Part shown: piece by piece, positions 33,682-42,095 of the stretch
Layout: each line of letters starts with the position of its first letter
Position numbering within the stretch: the first letter of the stretch is position 1
Source of the DNA: RAM1 sp041905405
Lineage (GTDB): Bacteria > Pseudomonadota > Gammaproteobacteria > Burkholderiales > Burkholderiaceae_C
DNA length: 64,000 bases
Direction of reading: 5' to 3'
Assembly (NCBI GenBank): GCA_041905405.1
Contig: JAYRLC010000007.1
Location: 1 to 64,000, forward strand
The notes under the pieces: model-generated
Database searches by the model: none
Seen by the model: only the letters and a program-made list of their open reading frames with translations
What the model was told of the DNA's origin: nothing
Position numbers and translations under genes: made by a program

Positions 33682-34416
33682 ATGCAGAACACCGTCACCC
33701 AAGCCGCGTTGCTGATCGACGCCGACAACCTGTCGCTGGACGGCATGAAAGAGGCGCTGCACCAGCTGGAGATGCAGCACCGCGTCTCGCTGCGCCGTGC
33801 CTACGGCAGCCACGAGACGCTGGGCACGGTTCGCGAATTCCTGCACCGCAAGGCCGTGCGCGCCATCGCCAACCAGGGCAAGGGCACGACCGATGCCGCG
33901 CTCGTCGTGGACGCCATGGACCTCCTGCATGCCAACGGCCTGCCGGCGCTCGTGGCCATCGGCTCCGGCGACGCGGACTTTGCGCCACTGGTGGTGCGCC
34001 TGCGTGAAGCCGGCATCCGCGTGATCTGCTTCGCCCAGCGCCCCAAGGCGGGCGACGGACTGGATCTGGTCTATGACGAAGTGGTCTTCGTGGACTCGCC
34101 AGCGCCTGCAACCGTGGCGGCCAGGCCCGCCGCGGCTGCGAAGAAAGCGCCCGCAAGAAAGGCGCCGGCCAAAAAGGCACCGCCCGCACCGCCGGTCGAT
34201 CCCGTCACGCGTCAGGTGCAGGCGGTCCTGTATGCGAACGCGGACTTTGCTGCCGGCCGCGCGATCGAACTGAATGCCGTGGTCAAAAAGCTGCGTGATG
34301 ACAAGTTGATGGCCAAGAGCACCAGCGCGCGCAACTTTTTCAGGAAGCATGCGCCCGAGGTCGAACTGATCCCCGACAAGCAGCCCAACCAGCTGCGGCT
34401 GGCCCGCAAGGACTGA
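33682..34416 (+). CDS. NYN (PIN-like) domain protein with basic linker and OST-HTH-like C-terminus
   Basis: 244 residues, ATG at 33682 after GGAGG. Residues 1-135 are a NYN domain: AALLIDADNLS with conserved Asp residues, NQGKGTTDAALVVDAMDLLH and AIGSGDADFAPLVVRLREAG, the acidic set of a putative metal-dependent RNase (LabA/DUF88 group). A lysine/alanine/proline linker (KKAPARKAPAKKAPPAPP) leads to a C-terminal ~70-residue region (VTRQVQAVLYANADFAAGRAIE, then KSTSARNFFRKHAPE) resembling an OST-HTH/LOTUS module. Likely RNA turnover; target unknown. Co-directional with pyrC. Confidence 0.82.
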   Translation: MQNTVTQAALLIDADNLSLDGMKEALHQLEMQHRVSLRRAYGSHETLGTVREFLHRKAVRAIANQGKGTTDAALVVDAMDLLHANGLPALVAIGSGDADFAPLVVRLREAGIRVICFAQRPKAGDGLDLVYDEVVFVDSPAPATVAARPAAAAKKAPARKAPAKKAPPAPPVDPVTRQVQAVLYANADFAAGRAIELNAVVKKLRDDKLMAKSTSARNFFRKHAPEVELIPDKQPNQLRLARKD

Positions 34417-35181
34417 GTGTTGGTCGAGTGGGACCGCCCCTGGCTTGCCGGATGGGACGGCGCGGGGCGGCCGGTGCACGCACGCTGGATGCAGGGTGCG
34501 CCGCTGCACGAGGCGCTGGTGGCCCAGGGCGCGTCCCCGGTGCGCTTCGTGCCGCAGTCCGTGCCTCCTGACGGCATGGCATACGAACAGTTTGTGTTCC
34601 AGACCCGCACCTGCCCGGTGCGTGAAGGCCTGCACGACTTCTTCAACGGTCTGGTCTGGCTGCGCTTTCCGCTGGCCAAGGTGCGCCTGAACGAACTGCA
34701 GGCGGCCGAGATCACCGCGCGCGGCACGTCGGGCCCGCGCGGGCCGGTGCGCGACGCCATCACGGTGTTCGACGAAAACGGCGCGCTGCTGGATGCGCCG
34801 CAGCCCCTGTGGGACGCGCTGGTGGCGCGCGAATGGCGCCGCCTGTTCGTGGACCTGCGTCCGTTGTGGGCGCAGGCACGGCTGCTGCTGTTCGGCCACG
34901 CCTTGCTGGAGCAACTGGTTCATCCCCGGAAAGGGTTGACGGCGCATGTCTGGCGGGCTCAATGCGCTATGAATTCAGGAGCAAATCCGGACGGCTGGCT
35001 GGCTGCGCAGCTGACACCCGGGGCGCTCGCCGCCAAGCCCTTCACGCCGCTGCCGGTGCTGGGCATCCCCGGCTGGTGGCCCGAAAACCTGAACTTTTCC
35101 TTCTATGATGACTCCCTTGTATTCCGTCCCCCACGGCGCCAGAACCCAACAACAACAGCAGAGCAGCCGCCCGGCCCTTGA
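34417..35181 (+). CDS. DUF3025 family protein
   Basis: 254 residues from a GTG one base after the preceding stop. The family pattern is visible: RFVPQSVPPDGMAYEQFVFQT, REGLHDFFNGLVWLRFPLAKVRLNELQA, DAITVFDENGAL, LFGHALLEQLVHPRKGLTAHV and KPFTPLPVLGIPGWWPENLNFSFYDD. Highly conserved but uncharacterised in betaproteobacteria; no signal peptide. A GC hairpin (35170-35190) overlaps its last codons. Confidence 0.85.
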   Translation: MLVEWDRPWLAGWDGAGRPVHARWMQGAPLHEALVAQGASPVRFVPQSVPPDGMAYEQFVFQTRTCPVREGLHDFFNGLVWLRFPLAKVRLNELQAAEITARGTSGPRGPVRDAITVFDENGALLDAPQPLWDALVAREWRRLFVDLRPLWAQARLLLFGHALLEQLVHPRKGLTAHVWRAQCAMNSGANPDGWLAAQLTPGALAAKPFTPLPVLGIPGWWPENLNFSFYDDSLVFRPPRRQNPTTTAEQPPGP

Positions 35182-35190
35182 AGGGCCGGG
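35170..35190 (+). other. GC-rich hairpin at the end of the DUF3025 gene
   Basis: CCCGGCCC (35170-35177) pairs with GGGCCGGG (35183-35190) with a TTGAA loop that closes further by TT/AA. It spans the stop codon and has no T-tract. It may protect the mRNA 3' end or weaken readthrough into htpX; not a convincing intrinsic terminator. Confidence 0.5.
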
Positions 35191-35247
35191 TGCCGGCCTC
35201 ATCTGTGGCACGGAGTGAATATCGCTCACTTCGAAAGAAAACCCGCA

Positions 35248-36126
35248 ATGAAACGCATCGTCCTTTTCGTCCTGACCAACCTGGCTGTCGTGGTGGTGCT
35301 GGGCATCGTCGCCAGCCTGCTGGGCGTCAACCGTTACCTCACGGCCAATGGCCTGAACCTGGGCGCGTTGCTTGGCTTCGCGCTGATCATGGGCTTTGGC
35401 GGCGCCATCATCTCGCTGCTCATCAGCAAGCCGGTCGCCAAGTGGAGCGCGGGCGTGCAGATCATCGAGCAGCCGCGCAATGCCGACGAAGCCTGGATCG
35501 TCGAGACGGTTCGCAAGTTCGCCGACAAGGCCGGCATCGGCATGCCCGAGGTCGGCGTGTTCGAGGGCGAGCCCAACGCATTTGCCACCGGTGCCTTCAA
35601 GAACAACGCGCTGGTGGCCGTGTCCACCGGCCTGCTGCAGGGCATGACGCGTGAAGAGGTCGAGGCCGTGATCGGCCACGAGGTCGCGCACATCGCCAAC
35701 GGCGACATGGTCACCATGACGCTGATCCAGGGTGTGATGAACACGTTCGTGGTGTTCCTGTCGCGCGTGATCGGTTACGCGGTGGACAGCTTCCTGCGCC
35801 GCGGCAGCGACAACAACTCGGGCCCCGGCATTGGCTACATGATCACCACGATCGTGCTGGACATCGTGCTGGGCTTTGTCGCCGCCATCATCGTGGCCTG
35901 GTTCAGCCGCCAGCGCGAGTTCCGCGCCGACGCGGGCGCCGCGCAGCTCATGGGCCGCAAGCAGCCCATGGTGAACGCGCTGGCCCGCCTGGGCGGCATG
36001 GTGCCCGGCGAGCTGCCCAAGAGCGTGCAGGCCATGGGCATCACCGGCGGTATCGGCAAGCTGTTCAGCACGCACCCGCCGATCGAGGAGCGCATCGCCG
36101 CGCTGCAGAATTCGCAGCAGCAATAA
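35248..36126 (+). CDS. htpX: HtpX, membrane zinc metallopeptidase (M48B)
   Basis: 292 residues from the ATG at 35248. A GTG at 35215 would add 11 hydrophilic residues, unlike known HtpX. Two N-terminal membrane helices (RIVLFVLTNLAVVVVLGIVA and LGALLGFALIMGFGGAIISLL) precede the zinc motif HEVAH (about 143-147, in EAVIGHEVAHIANGD) and the downstream ligand Glu in REFRADAGAAQLMG. Two further helices follow. HtpX degrades misfolded inner-membrane proteins together with FtsH, with its active site in the cytosol. A clean terminator follows. Confidence 0.95.
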   Translation: MKRIVLFVLTNLAVVVVLGIVASLLGVNRYLTANGLNLGALLGFALIMGFGGAIISLLISKPVAKWSAGVQIIEQPRNADEAWIVETVRKFADKAGIGMPEVGVFEGEPNAFATGAFKNNALVAVSTGLLQGMTREEVEAVIGHEVAHIANGDMVTMTLIQGVMNTFVVFLSRVIGYAVDSFLRRGSDNNSGPGIGYMITTIVLDIVLGFVAAIIVAWFSRQREFRADAGAAQLMGRKQPMVNALARLGGMVPGELPKSVQAMGITGGIGKLFSTHPPIEERIAALQNSQQQ

Positions 36127-36142
36127 ACGGGAAGTGCGCGGG

Positions 36143-36170
36143 AAAAAGCCGCCCCACGGGGCGGCTTTTT
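36143..36170. terminator. Bidirectional terminator between htpX and the FAD oxidoreductase
   Basis: AAAAAGCCGCCCC (36143-36155) pairs with GGGGCGGCTTTTT (36158-36170) around a three-base loop. It has T-runs on both strands and serves the convergent genes on either side. Confidence 0.93.
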
Positions 36171-36183
36171 CATGCCCGGCGAT

Positions 36184-37896
36184 TCAGGCGACGATGCTTT
36201 TCGCCACGGCCTCGGCCACCTTGATGCCGTCCACCCCCGCCGACAGAATGCCGCCCGCGTAACCCGCGCCTTCGCCGGCCGGGTACAGCCCGCGCACGTT
36301 CAGGCTGTGCAGTTCGTCGCCGCGCGTGATGCGCAGCGGCGACGAGGTGCGTGTCTCCACACCCGTCAGCACGGCGTCGGGCATGTCGTAGCCGCGGATC
36401 TTGCGGCCGAAGGCGGGCAGCGCCTCCTGCATGGCCGTGATCGCATAGGAGGGCAGGGCGTCATGCAGGTTGGTGAGCTTCACGCCAGGCTTGTACGAGG
36501 GCAGCACATCGCCAAAAGCGGTGGAGGCCTTGCCCGCCAGGAAGTCGCCCACGAGCTGACCGGGCGCCTCGTAGGTGCCGCCGCCCATCACGAATGCGCG
36601 GGATTCAAGCTGGCGTTGCAGCACAATGCCCGCCAGGGGATGGAAGGCGTGTCCTTCGGGCGGTCGCAGCTCGCCGAACTCGCTGCCCAGCGTTGCGGCG
36701 ACGGCGGCCGCGTCCGTGGGGTAGTCGGTCGGCTCGATGCCCACCACCATGCCGGCGTTGGCGTTGCGTTCGTTGCGTGAATACTGGCTCATGCCGTTGG
36801 TCACCACGCGGTCCGGCTCCGACGTGGCGGCCACCACGGTGCCGCCGGGGCACATGCAGAAGCTGTAAACGGCGCGCCCGTTGGACGCGTGGTGCACCAG
36901 CTTGTAGTCGGCCGCGCCCAGCAACGGGTGGCCGGCATGCCGGCCCCAGCGCGCGCGGTCGATCACGCCTTGCGGGTGCTCGATGCGAAAGCCGATGGAA
37001 AAGGGCTTGGCCTCCATGTAGACCCCGCGCCGGTACAGCATGGCGAAGGTGTCGCGCGAGCTGTGGCCCAGCGCCATCACGACATGGTCGGCGCGCAGCT
37101 CGTATGGCAGACCCGTGGCCTGGTCCAGCACCGTGAGGCTGCGAATGCGCCTGGTCTCGCCTTCACCTTCGATGTGCACGTCGGTCACGCGCTGCCCGAA
37201 GCGGATCTCGCCGCCCATGGCGATGATCTGCTCGCGCATGTTCTCCACCACCTTCACGAGCTTGAACGTGCCGATGTGCGGGTGCGCGATGGTCAGGATC
37301 TCTTCGGGCGCGCCGGCCTTCACGAACTCGCCCATGACCTTGCGGCCCAGGTGGCGCGGGTCCTTGATCTGGCTGTAGAGCTTGCCGTCGCTGAAAGTGC
37401 CCGCGCCGCCTTCGCCGAACTGCACGTTGCTTTCGGGGTTGAGCACGTTCTTGCGCCACAGGCCCCAGGTGTCTTTCGTGCGCTCGCGCACGCGCTTGCC
37501 GCGTTCCAGCACGATGGGCTTGAATCCCATCTGCGCCAGCGCCAGCGCCGCGAAGATGCCACAGGGCCCGAAGCCCACGACCACGGGGCGCAGCGCCAGA
37601 TCGGCCGGGGCCTGCGCGGGCGCGTGCCAGGCCATGTCGGGCGTGGCAGCCACGTGCGGGTTCTTGGCCAGCCGGGCGAGCAGCGCGGGGGCTTGCAAGG
37701 GGTCGGCCAGCGTCACGTCCACGATGTACACGGCCAGCAGGCCGGCCTTGCGCGCGTCGAAGCTGCGCTTGAAGACCTGCAGCTGCGCAATGGCGGCCGG
37801 CGCGATGCCCAGCACCTGCGATGCGGCCGTCATCAACGCGGCCTGCGGATCGTCGGCCTGCGTGAGCGGCAGCTTGATTTCAGACAGGCGGATCAT
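36184..37896 (-). CDS. FAD-dependent oxidoreductase (COG2509 type)
   Basis: 570 residues from the ATG at 37896. Residues 1-100 form an N-terminal domain (IRLSEIKLPLTQADDPQAAL, then QLQVFKRSFDARK). The Rossmann dinucleotide site follows: RPVVVGFGPCGIFAALALAQMG (about 103-124), then the family segment NVQFGEGGAGTFSDGKLYSQIKDP and the C-terminal FAD motif GLYPAGEGAGYAGGILSAGVDG. The family is conserved in bacteria but lacks a firm substrate; some members are annotated as dehydrogenases of polyprenyl or quinone-like compounds. Its start overlaps the PIN toxin stop (ATGA). Confidence 0.9.
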   Translation of the reverse strand: MIRLSEIKLPLTQADDPQAALMTAASQVLGIAPAAIAQLQVFKRSFDARKAGLLAVYIVDVTLADPLQAPALLARLAKNPHVAATPDMAWHAPAQAPADLALRPVVVGFGPCGIFAALALAQMGFKPIVLERGKRVRERTKDTWGLWRKNVLNPESNVQFGEGGAGTFSDGKLYSQIKDPRHLGRKVMGEFVKAGAPEEILTIAHPHIGTFKLVKVVENMREQIIAMGGEIRFGQRVTDVHIEGEGETRRIRSLTVLDQATGLPYELRADHVVMALGHSSRDTFAMLYRRGVYMEAKPFSIGFRIEHPQGVIDRARWGRHAGHPLLGAADYKLVHHASNGRAVYSFCMCPGGTVVAATSEPDRVVTNGMSQYSRNERNANAGMVVGIEPTDYPTDAAAVAATLGSEFGELRPPEGHAFHPLAGIVLQRQLESRAFVMGGGTYEAPGQLVGDFLAGKASTAFGDVLPSYKPGVKLTNLHDALPSYAITAMQEALPAFGRKIRGYDMPDAVLTGVETRTSSPLRITRGDELHSLNVRGLYPAGEGAGYAGGILSAGVDGIKVAEAVAKSIVA

Positions 37897-38366
37897 CGCG
37901 GCCCACCTTCGTGCACGGTGTCCAGGAACGGGTTCTCGATACGCAGCCCGCGCACGACCTGACCGTGGCTCAGGTCCTCGGAACAGAACACGTCGCAGCG
38001 CGCCTCCAGCGCGGCGGCCAGCATCAGGCTGTCGTACCAGTGGTAGCGGGTTTCGTGCTGGATGGCCAGCGCCTGCTGGACGAGCTCGGGCGAAAAGCCC
38101 ACGCGCAGCATGGGCAGCATCAACTCGGCAATGGTGCGCGCGCACTCATCGCCCGTCATGGGGCGTTGCATGCGGTGCAGCGCCACGTTGGCAAACTCCT
38201 GGACCACTTGGTGCCCGATCACGCCGTTGCCCTGCGCCAGGCACTGCTTGAGCATGTCGCGGGCCCGCGCCTGCTTGAGCGGCGCCGAGGCGTCGAACAC
38301 GTACACAAAGACGTTGGTGTCCAGGAAGACGCGCCGCGGCGGCCCCTGCCAGTAGGTGGCTGCCAT
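37893..38366 (-). CDS. PIN-domain toxin (VapC-like)
   Basis: 157 residues. The ATG at 38366 overlaps the antitoxin stop as TGATG; a TTG one codon earlier is possible. PIN residues: Asp in RRVFLDTNVFVYVFD, Glu in HQVVQEFANVAL, and the pair in YHWYDSLMLAAALEARCDVFCSEDLSHG. It should be an RNase silenced by the upstream small protein. It is also fused by ATGA to the oxidoreductase gene, so toxin and oxidoreductase share a transcript. Confidence 0.88.
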   Translation of the reverse strand: MAATYWQGPPRRVFLDTNVFVYVFDASAPLKQARARDMLKQCLAQGNGVIGHQVVQEFANVALHRMQRPMTGDECARTIAELMLPMLRVGFSPELVQQALAIQHETRYHWYDSLMLAAALEARCDVFCSEDLSHGQVVRGLRIENPFLDTVHEGGPR

Positions 38367-38587
38367 CAACGCGCGTTCATTTCTTCGCGCGTGAACTTGC
38401 GGCCTGCGTTCACGTGCGCGAGCGACGTCAGCAACGCATCGACCCGGCTGGCCGCATCGGGCTGCGCGACGTAGCTTTGCAGCCAGCGGCGGAATTCCTC
38501 GTTCAGCGTGGACTGTTGGCCCTGCGCCTTTTCGCGCGCAGCCTGGATCAGGCGTTCTTCGGCGCTCAGGGTGATGTTTTTCAGCAT
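38366..38587 (-). CDS. Antitoxin of the PIN-domain toxin
   Basis: 73 residues, MLKNITLSAEERLIQAAREKAQ, then STLNEEFRRWLQSYV, a ribbon-helix-helix-like pattern (short strand, then two helices) typical of CopG-type antitoxins, with a charged C-terminal tail (REEMNAR) to cap the toxin. TGATG overlap with the toxin gene. The region just upstream contains an inverted repeat suited to autoregulation (38596-38623). Confidence 0.75.
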   Translation of the reverse strand: MLKNITLSAEERLIQAAREKAQGQQSTLNEEFRRWLQSYVAQPDAASRVDALLTSLAHVNAGRKFTREEMNAR

Positions 38588-38595
38588 CCAGAAAT

Positions 38596-38623
38596 TATTG
38601 CACACTGCCGTCAGTGTGCACAA
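38596..38623. promoter_or_regulatory. Operator-like inverted repeat shared by the antitoxin gene and rnpB
   Basis: CACACTG (about 38600-38606) and CAGTGTG (about 38611-38617) form an inverted repeat with a four-base centre. The flanking ATTG and CAAT extend it imperfectly, with two extra bases on the right. It lies about 10 bases upstream of the antitoxin ATG on one strand and ends 10 bases before the rnpB -10 box on the other. CopG-type antitoxins bind such repeats. Confidence 0.65.
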
Positions 38624-38632
38624 TACGGTGTC

Positions 38633-38638
38633 TATAAT
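38633..38638 (+). promoter_or_regulatory. rnpB promoter -10 box
   Basis: A perfect TATAAT at 38633-38638, 8 bases before the predicted RNA 5' end at 38646. No good TTGACA is seen 17 bases upstream; that position falls inside the CACACTG/CAGTGTG inverted repeat. Confidence 0.75.
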
Positions 38639-38645
38639 CGCCAGC

Positions 38646-38984
38646 GTGAAGTCAGCCAGACCGCCGCTGGTGCAATCGTGGAAACACGGCACTGGAGGAA
38701 CGTCCGGACTGCACAGGGCAGCGTAGCAGGTAACACCTGCCCACCGCGAGGTGAGGATCAGAGCAACAGAGACGAGTCGCCACGGGCAACCGTGGCGGGT
38801 GAAACGGGCAATCTCTACGCGCAGCAATACCAAGTAGGCCAGCGTTGATGTGGCTCCGCAGAGCTGGCGGGTAGGTAGCACCGAGCCGGGTGGGCGACCC
38901 CCGGCCCAGAGTAATGGCGGTCACGCCGCGGACCCTTCACGGGGTCCGTGGTGCACAGAATCCGGCTTACGGCGGGCTTCACAC
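38646..38984 (+). ncRNA. rnpB: RNase P RNA, bacterial class A
   Basis: Catalytic RNA that removes 5' leaders from pre-tRNA. The 5' end GTGAAGTC pairs with the 3' end GGCTTCAC (P1 helix). Diagnostic conserved regions are present: GGAGGAACGTCCGGAC near 38693, ACAGGGCAGCGTAGCAGGTAAC with the matching CCTGCCC, GAGGTGAGGATCAGAG, AACGGGCAATCTCTACG, and the late ACAGAATCCGGCTTACGG. A run of seven T (38985-38991) follows, touching the stop codon of the convergent M48 peptidase gene. Length about 339 bases, normal for class A. Confidence 0.97.
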
Positions 38985-38990
38985 TTTTTT

Positions 38991-40091
38991 TCAGCAACCG
39001 GGCGCCTGGCCCGTTGCAAAACGCCCTGCGCGCTCGCGCGTGTCGGGGTGGCTGCTCAGCCATTCGAGCGCGGCGTCCGCACGGCCTGCCTTGCCCTCTT
39101 TTCCTGTGTCGCGTTCGCCGCTGATGCCCAGCAGCAGAGCGCCCATGGGCGCCGTGGGCCGCTCGCTCTGGCGCATCAGCGCCATGGCAAAGCAGTCGGC
39201 TTCGGTCTCGTGGCTGCGGCGGTACGCCAGCCCGGTCAGCAGCGACGTGCCCATGGACACCGCGCTGGACACGTCGCCCAGCGCCAGCCCCAGGCCCACG
39301 TTGAGCACCCCCTGTTCCACCACCATGCGCGTCGTGTGTCGGTGCATGACATGGCCGATCTCGTGGGCCAGCACACCCAGCAGCGCGTCGTCGCCCAGGC
39401 CCGCCTTGGCCGCGGCTTCCACCAGCCCGTCGGTCATCACGACCGTGCCGCCGGGTAGCGCAAAGGCATTGGCACCCATGCCCGAGCGGAATGCCAGCGT
39501 CAGCCGCGGCGCATAGCCGGGGTAGCGCCGCAGGCCGGGCGAGATCGCCGCCGCGAGCGCGTCGAATTCCGCGCGCAGCGCGGCCTGGCGCTGCGCCGGC
39601 AGCTTGCTGGGCTTCAGATACCCATCGTCGAGCTGCTGCATTGCGCGTTCGGCCAGGCTGGTTTCCCAGGGTGTGGGTACGTGGCGCGTCAACTGCGTGG
39701 CCGCCCAGGGCGTGCCCCAGCGGTAGAACGCGCCCAGCAGCACTGCCGCCAGAGCGAACACGGCCAGGAATACAGGCCAGCGCGTCTGCATGCGTTGCGC
39801 GAGCGGCGCCGTGGCGCCTGCGGAGGCCATCGCCGCATGCCATGCAGCGCCGTCGTCGATCTCCAGGCTGCCGTGCTCGCGCAGGTCCACGACCACCGTG
39901 CGTTGCGCGCGTGATGCACTCCAGGCTTCGGGCCAGTCAACTTGTTTGTGCGTGAACCGCTGCACGGCACTGCCCGGCGCCAGCGGGTGCAGGACCAGTG
40001 CCGTGCCGTCCGGCGCACTCTGCAGACCGACCATCACTGCGCGGGCCTGGCTGCTGCGCCCGTCGAACCAGCGTCCGCGCAGCAGGTCCAT
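38991..40091 (-). CDS. M48-family metallopeptidase with one membrane helix
   Basis: 366 residues. An N-terminal domain of ~120 residues (LRGRWFDGRSSQARAVMVGLQ, then LVLHPLAPGSAVQRF) precedes one membrane helix (WPVFLAVFALAAVLLGAFYRW) and a periplasmic zinc peptidase: HEIGHVMHRHTTRMVVEQG, with the third ligand in RRSHETEADCFAMALMRQ and the substrate segment SSHPDTRERAG. Topology differs from BepA-type M48 proteins, which are wholly periplasmic. Start ATG overlaps the DUF898 stop (TGATG), so both work as a unit; the substrate is unknown. Confidence 0.9.
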   Translation of the reverse strand: MDLLRGRWFDGRSSQARAVMVGLQSAPDGTALVLHPLAPGSAVQRFTHKQVDWPEAWSASRAQRTVVVDLREHGSLEIDDGAAWHAAMASAGATAPLAQRMQTRWPVFLAVFALAAVLLGAFYRWGTPWAATQLTRHVPTPWETSLAERAMQQLDDGYLKPSKLPAQRQAALRAEFDALAAAISPGLRRYPGYAPRLTLAFRSGMGANAFALPGGTVVMTDGLVEAAAKAGLGDDALLGVLAHEIGHVMHRHTTRMVVEQGVLNVGLGLALGDVSSAVSMGTSLLTGLAYRRSHETEADCFAMALMRQSERPTAPMGALLLGISGERDTGKEGKAGRADAALEWLSSHPDTRERAGRFATGQAPGC

Positions 40092-41329
40092 CAGCCCACC
40101 AGGTCCAGCCCCACGGCATCCGCCATGGCGTCGCCGATGCCGCCCTGTTGCGCCACCAGCTCGCCGGCCATCTGGTCCACGCCGCCCTTGACGTGCAGCG
40201 TGACCGACTCGGCCTTCATGCGGTATTCGCTGACCAGTGCGAACGGGCGGTAAAAACCCAGCGTGAGTAGCGACAGCAGCAGGTTCCTGACGCGCAGGCC
40301 GATGTAGCGGCCGGCCCGCAGGTCGCACTTGAAGCGGGCCACCTGGCTCACACCGACGTTGTTCCATACCAGCTGGAACATGCGGGCCTCGCGCCAGGCC
40401 CGTGCAGGCGTCGTGGCCAGGAAGCCGATGAAGACCATGCCCAGGACCAGAAGCGCCAGGAGTACAAAAGCCATGAAGCCCCGGTTCTTCAGTCCCCCCA
40501 GCAACGCGAACGATCCGCCCATCACCAAGGCCAGAAGCAGGCCCACCAGAACCATGCAGCCTATGAAAACCGCCACGGTCGCCAGCCAGATGCGCAGGAA
40601 GTCGCCATAGACGGGTTTCCACCGTCCCGTCTGGTTGCCCACGCGCGCCCGCTTGACCAGCAGGCTCTTGTAGTTGAACTCCAGGCGCACGATGCACAGC
40701 ACCGTCAACGCCAGCGCCAGCACGGTGGCACCGATGGCTCCGGCGGAGGGCACAGGCAGGTGGTCGGACTCGGCGTCGGGCATCAGGATGCCAAACGCAA
40801 AGGTCGTGGCGATCCAGATCAGCGCGATCACGAGCACCGGCCAGCTGGCGCGGTAGACCTCGCCCCAGGGCGCCGCGAACTGCAGCCGCACGCCACGCCA
40901 GCGCGTGGCGCCCAGCCTGAACCGCATGGCGCTGCCCCACAGCCAGGGCGCAAGCGCCGCGCCTGCAATCAGGAACAGGCTCACCACCGTGTCCTGGCCC
41001 GTGTCGGCCGCGAGCTGGAAGGCGATGTACAGCGCGGCCAGCACCAGAAAGCCGAACACCATTCGCCGGCTTTGGGCGGTGAATTCGAGCGGGCTGTTGG
41101 CGACCCAGGTGTGGCCGTAGAAATATTGCGCGGTGCGTCGCCGCGCGAAAGGGGTGTAGAGGCCGAACGTCACGATGGTCAGCAGCACGTTGACGATCCA
41201 GACGCGGAAATACTCGCCGCCTGTGCCGGTGAATTCCAGCGGAAATGCCTCGATGCCGCTGTTTTCGGACGCTGTCCTGCGCCGTTGTGCGTCCGGATCC
41301 ACGCGCCGTACGGCGATGCCGTTGTCCAT
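40091..41329 (-). CDS. DUF898 (YjgN family) polytopic membrane protein
   Basis: 412 residues with about ten hydrophobic segments. The family motifs EAFPLEFTGTGGEYFRVWIVNVLLTIVTFGLYTPFARRRTAQYFYGHT and the C-terminal FKCDLRAGRYIGLRVRNLL, then LLTLGFYRPFALV, are evident. Function is unknown in all members. It is always or often followed by an M48-type peptidase gene in betaproteobacteria, as here (inference from memory of gene order), suggesting that the peptidase acts on or with it. Start chosen at the ATG at 41329. Confidence 0.88.
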   Translation of the reverse strand: MDNGIAVRRVDPDAQRRRTASENSGIEAFPLEFTGTGGEYFRVWIVNVLLTIVTFGLYTPFARRRTAQYFYGHTWVANSPLEFTAQSRRMVFGFLVLAALYIAFQLAADTGQDTVVSLFLIAGAALAPWLWGSAMRFRLGATRWRGVRLQFAAPWGEVYRASWPVLVIALIWIATTFAFGILMPDAESDHLPVPSAGAIGATVLALALTVLCIVRLEFNYKSLLVKRARVGNQTGRWKPVYGDFLRIWLATVAVFIGCMVLVGLLLALVMGGSFALLGGLKNRGFMAFVLLALLVLGMVFIGFLATTPARAWREARMFQLVWNNVGVSQVARFKCDLRAGRYIGLRVRNLLLSLLTLGFYRPFALVSEYRMKAESVTLHVKGGVDQMAGELVAQQGGIGDAMADAVGLDLVG

Positions 41330-41378
41330 GTCTGTAACCCCCCTGTCGATATGCCGGCAAGTGTAGCCGGGCGTTGGG

Positions 41379-42095
41379 TCAGAACCTTTCAGACGAAAGC
41401 AGGTAGCGCCACTGCCCGGGCGCCAGTCCGCCCAGCGCCACGCGGCCCAGTCGCTGGCGCGTGAAAGACTGCAGCGGCAACCCGGCGGCGGCGCAGGCGG
41501 CGGCCAGCAGGCCCGGGTCCATTCCCTTGAACGCCAGGCGCAGCCGGGTGCGGCCTTCGGCGGCGCTGCTGACGCTGGCGCGCACGGACGGCAGCCGCTG
41601 GCCTTGCAGCGGCAGGCCGTCGCGCAGCCGCTGCAGCGTTGCGCCGTCCACCGGGCCGGCCACATCGGCCATGACCTCATGCTCCAGCAGCGCGGCGTCC
41701 TCGGCCAGCTTGCGCTGGACGCGCCAGTCCTGCGTGAACACGACCAGGCCGGCGCCATCCGCCCGCAGTGGCGCCATCACCTGAAGGTCCCGAAAATGCT
41801 TGCGCAGCACGTGCACGCCGCTGCGATCCGCGTCGCTGTGCGTCTGCGGTTGCGGCCAGGGCTCGCCGCCGGCGGGCTTGTACAGCAGCAGCGTGACGGG
41901 CCCCGTATCCAGCAGGGTCGCCGCGGCGTCGATCTCGATGCGCTCATGCAGCACGCGGTGCGCGGGTTCCTCCACCACCTGGCCGTCCACGCGGACCCAG
42001 CCGCCTTCGATGTAGCGTTCGGCCTCGCTGCGCGAGCAGCCTTTGAGCGCGGCCACCCGCTTGGCCAGGCGGACCGGTTCGTCGGACCCGGTCAC
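41379..42095 (-). CDS. RsuA/RluB-like pseudouridine synthase homologue, catalytic Asp apparently lost
   Basis: 238 residues from a GTG overlapping the preceding stop (GTGA). An S4 RNA-binding domain (PVRLAKRVAALKGCSRSEAERYIEGGWVRVDG) is followed by VTLLLYKPAGGEP and the synthase core. In the family the active site reads LD plus T-GL, as in PLD-x-x-x-x-GLVVFTQD. Here it reads PLRADGAGLVVFTQDWRVQRKL, with Arg at the place of the catalytic Asp. The S4 part and the C-terminal fold (LPLQSFTRQRLGRVALGGLAPGQWR) are intact. It may bind RNA without modifying it; the alignment is by eye. Confidence 0.75.
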   Translation of the reverse strand: MTGSDEPVRLAKRVAALKGCSRSEAERYIEGGWVRVDGQVVEEPAHRVLHERIEIDAAATLLDTGPVTLLLYKPAGGEPWPQPQTHSDADRSGVHVLRKHFRDLQVMAPLRADGAGLVVFTQDWRVQRKLAEDAALLEHEVMADVAGPVDGATLQRLRDGLPLQGQRLPSVRASVSSAAEGRTRLRLAFKGMDPGLLAAACAAAGLPLQSFTRQRLGRVALGGLAPGQWRYLLSSERF

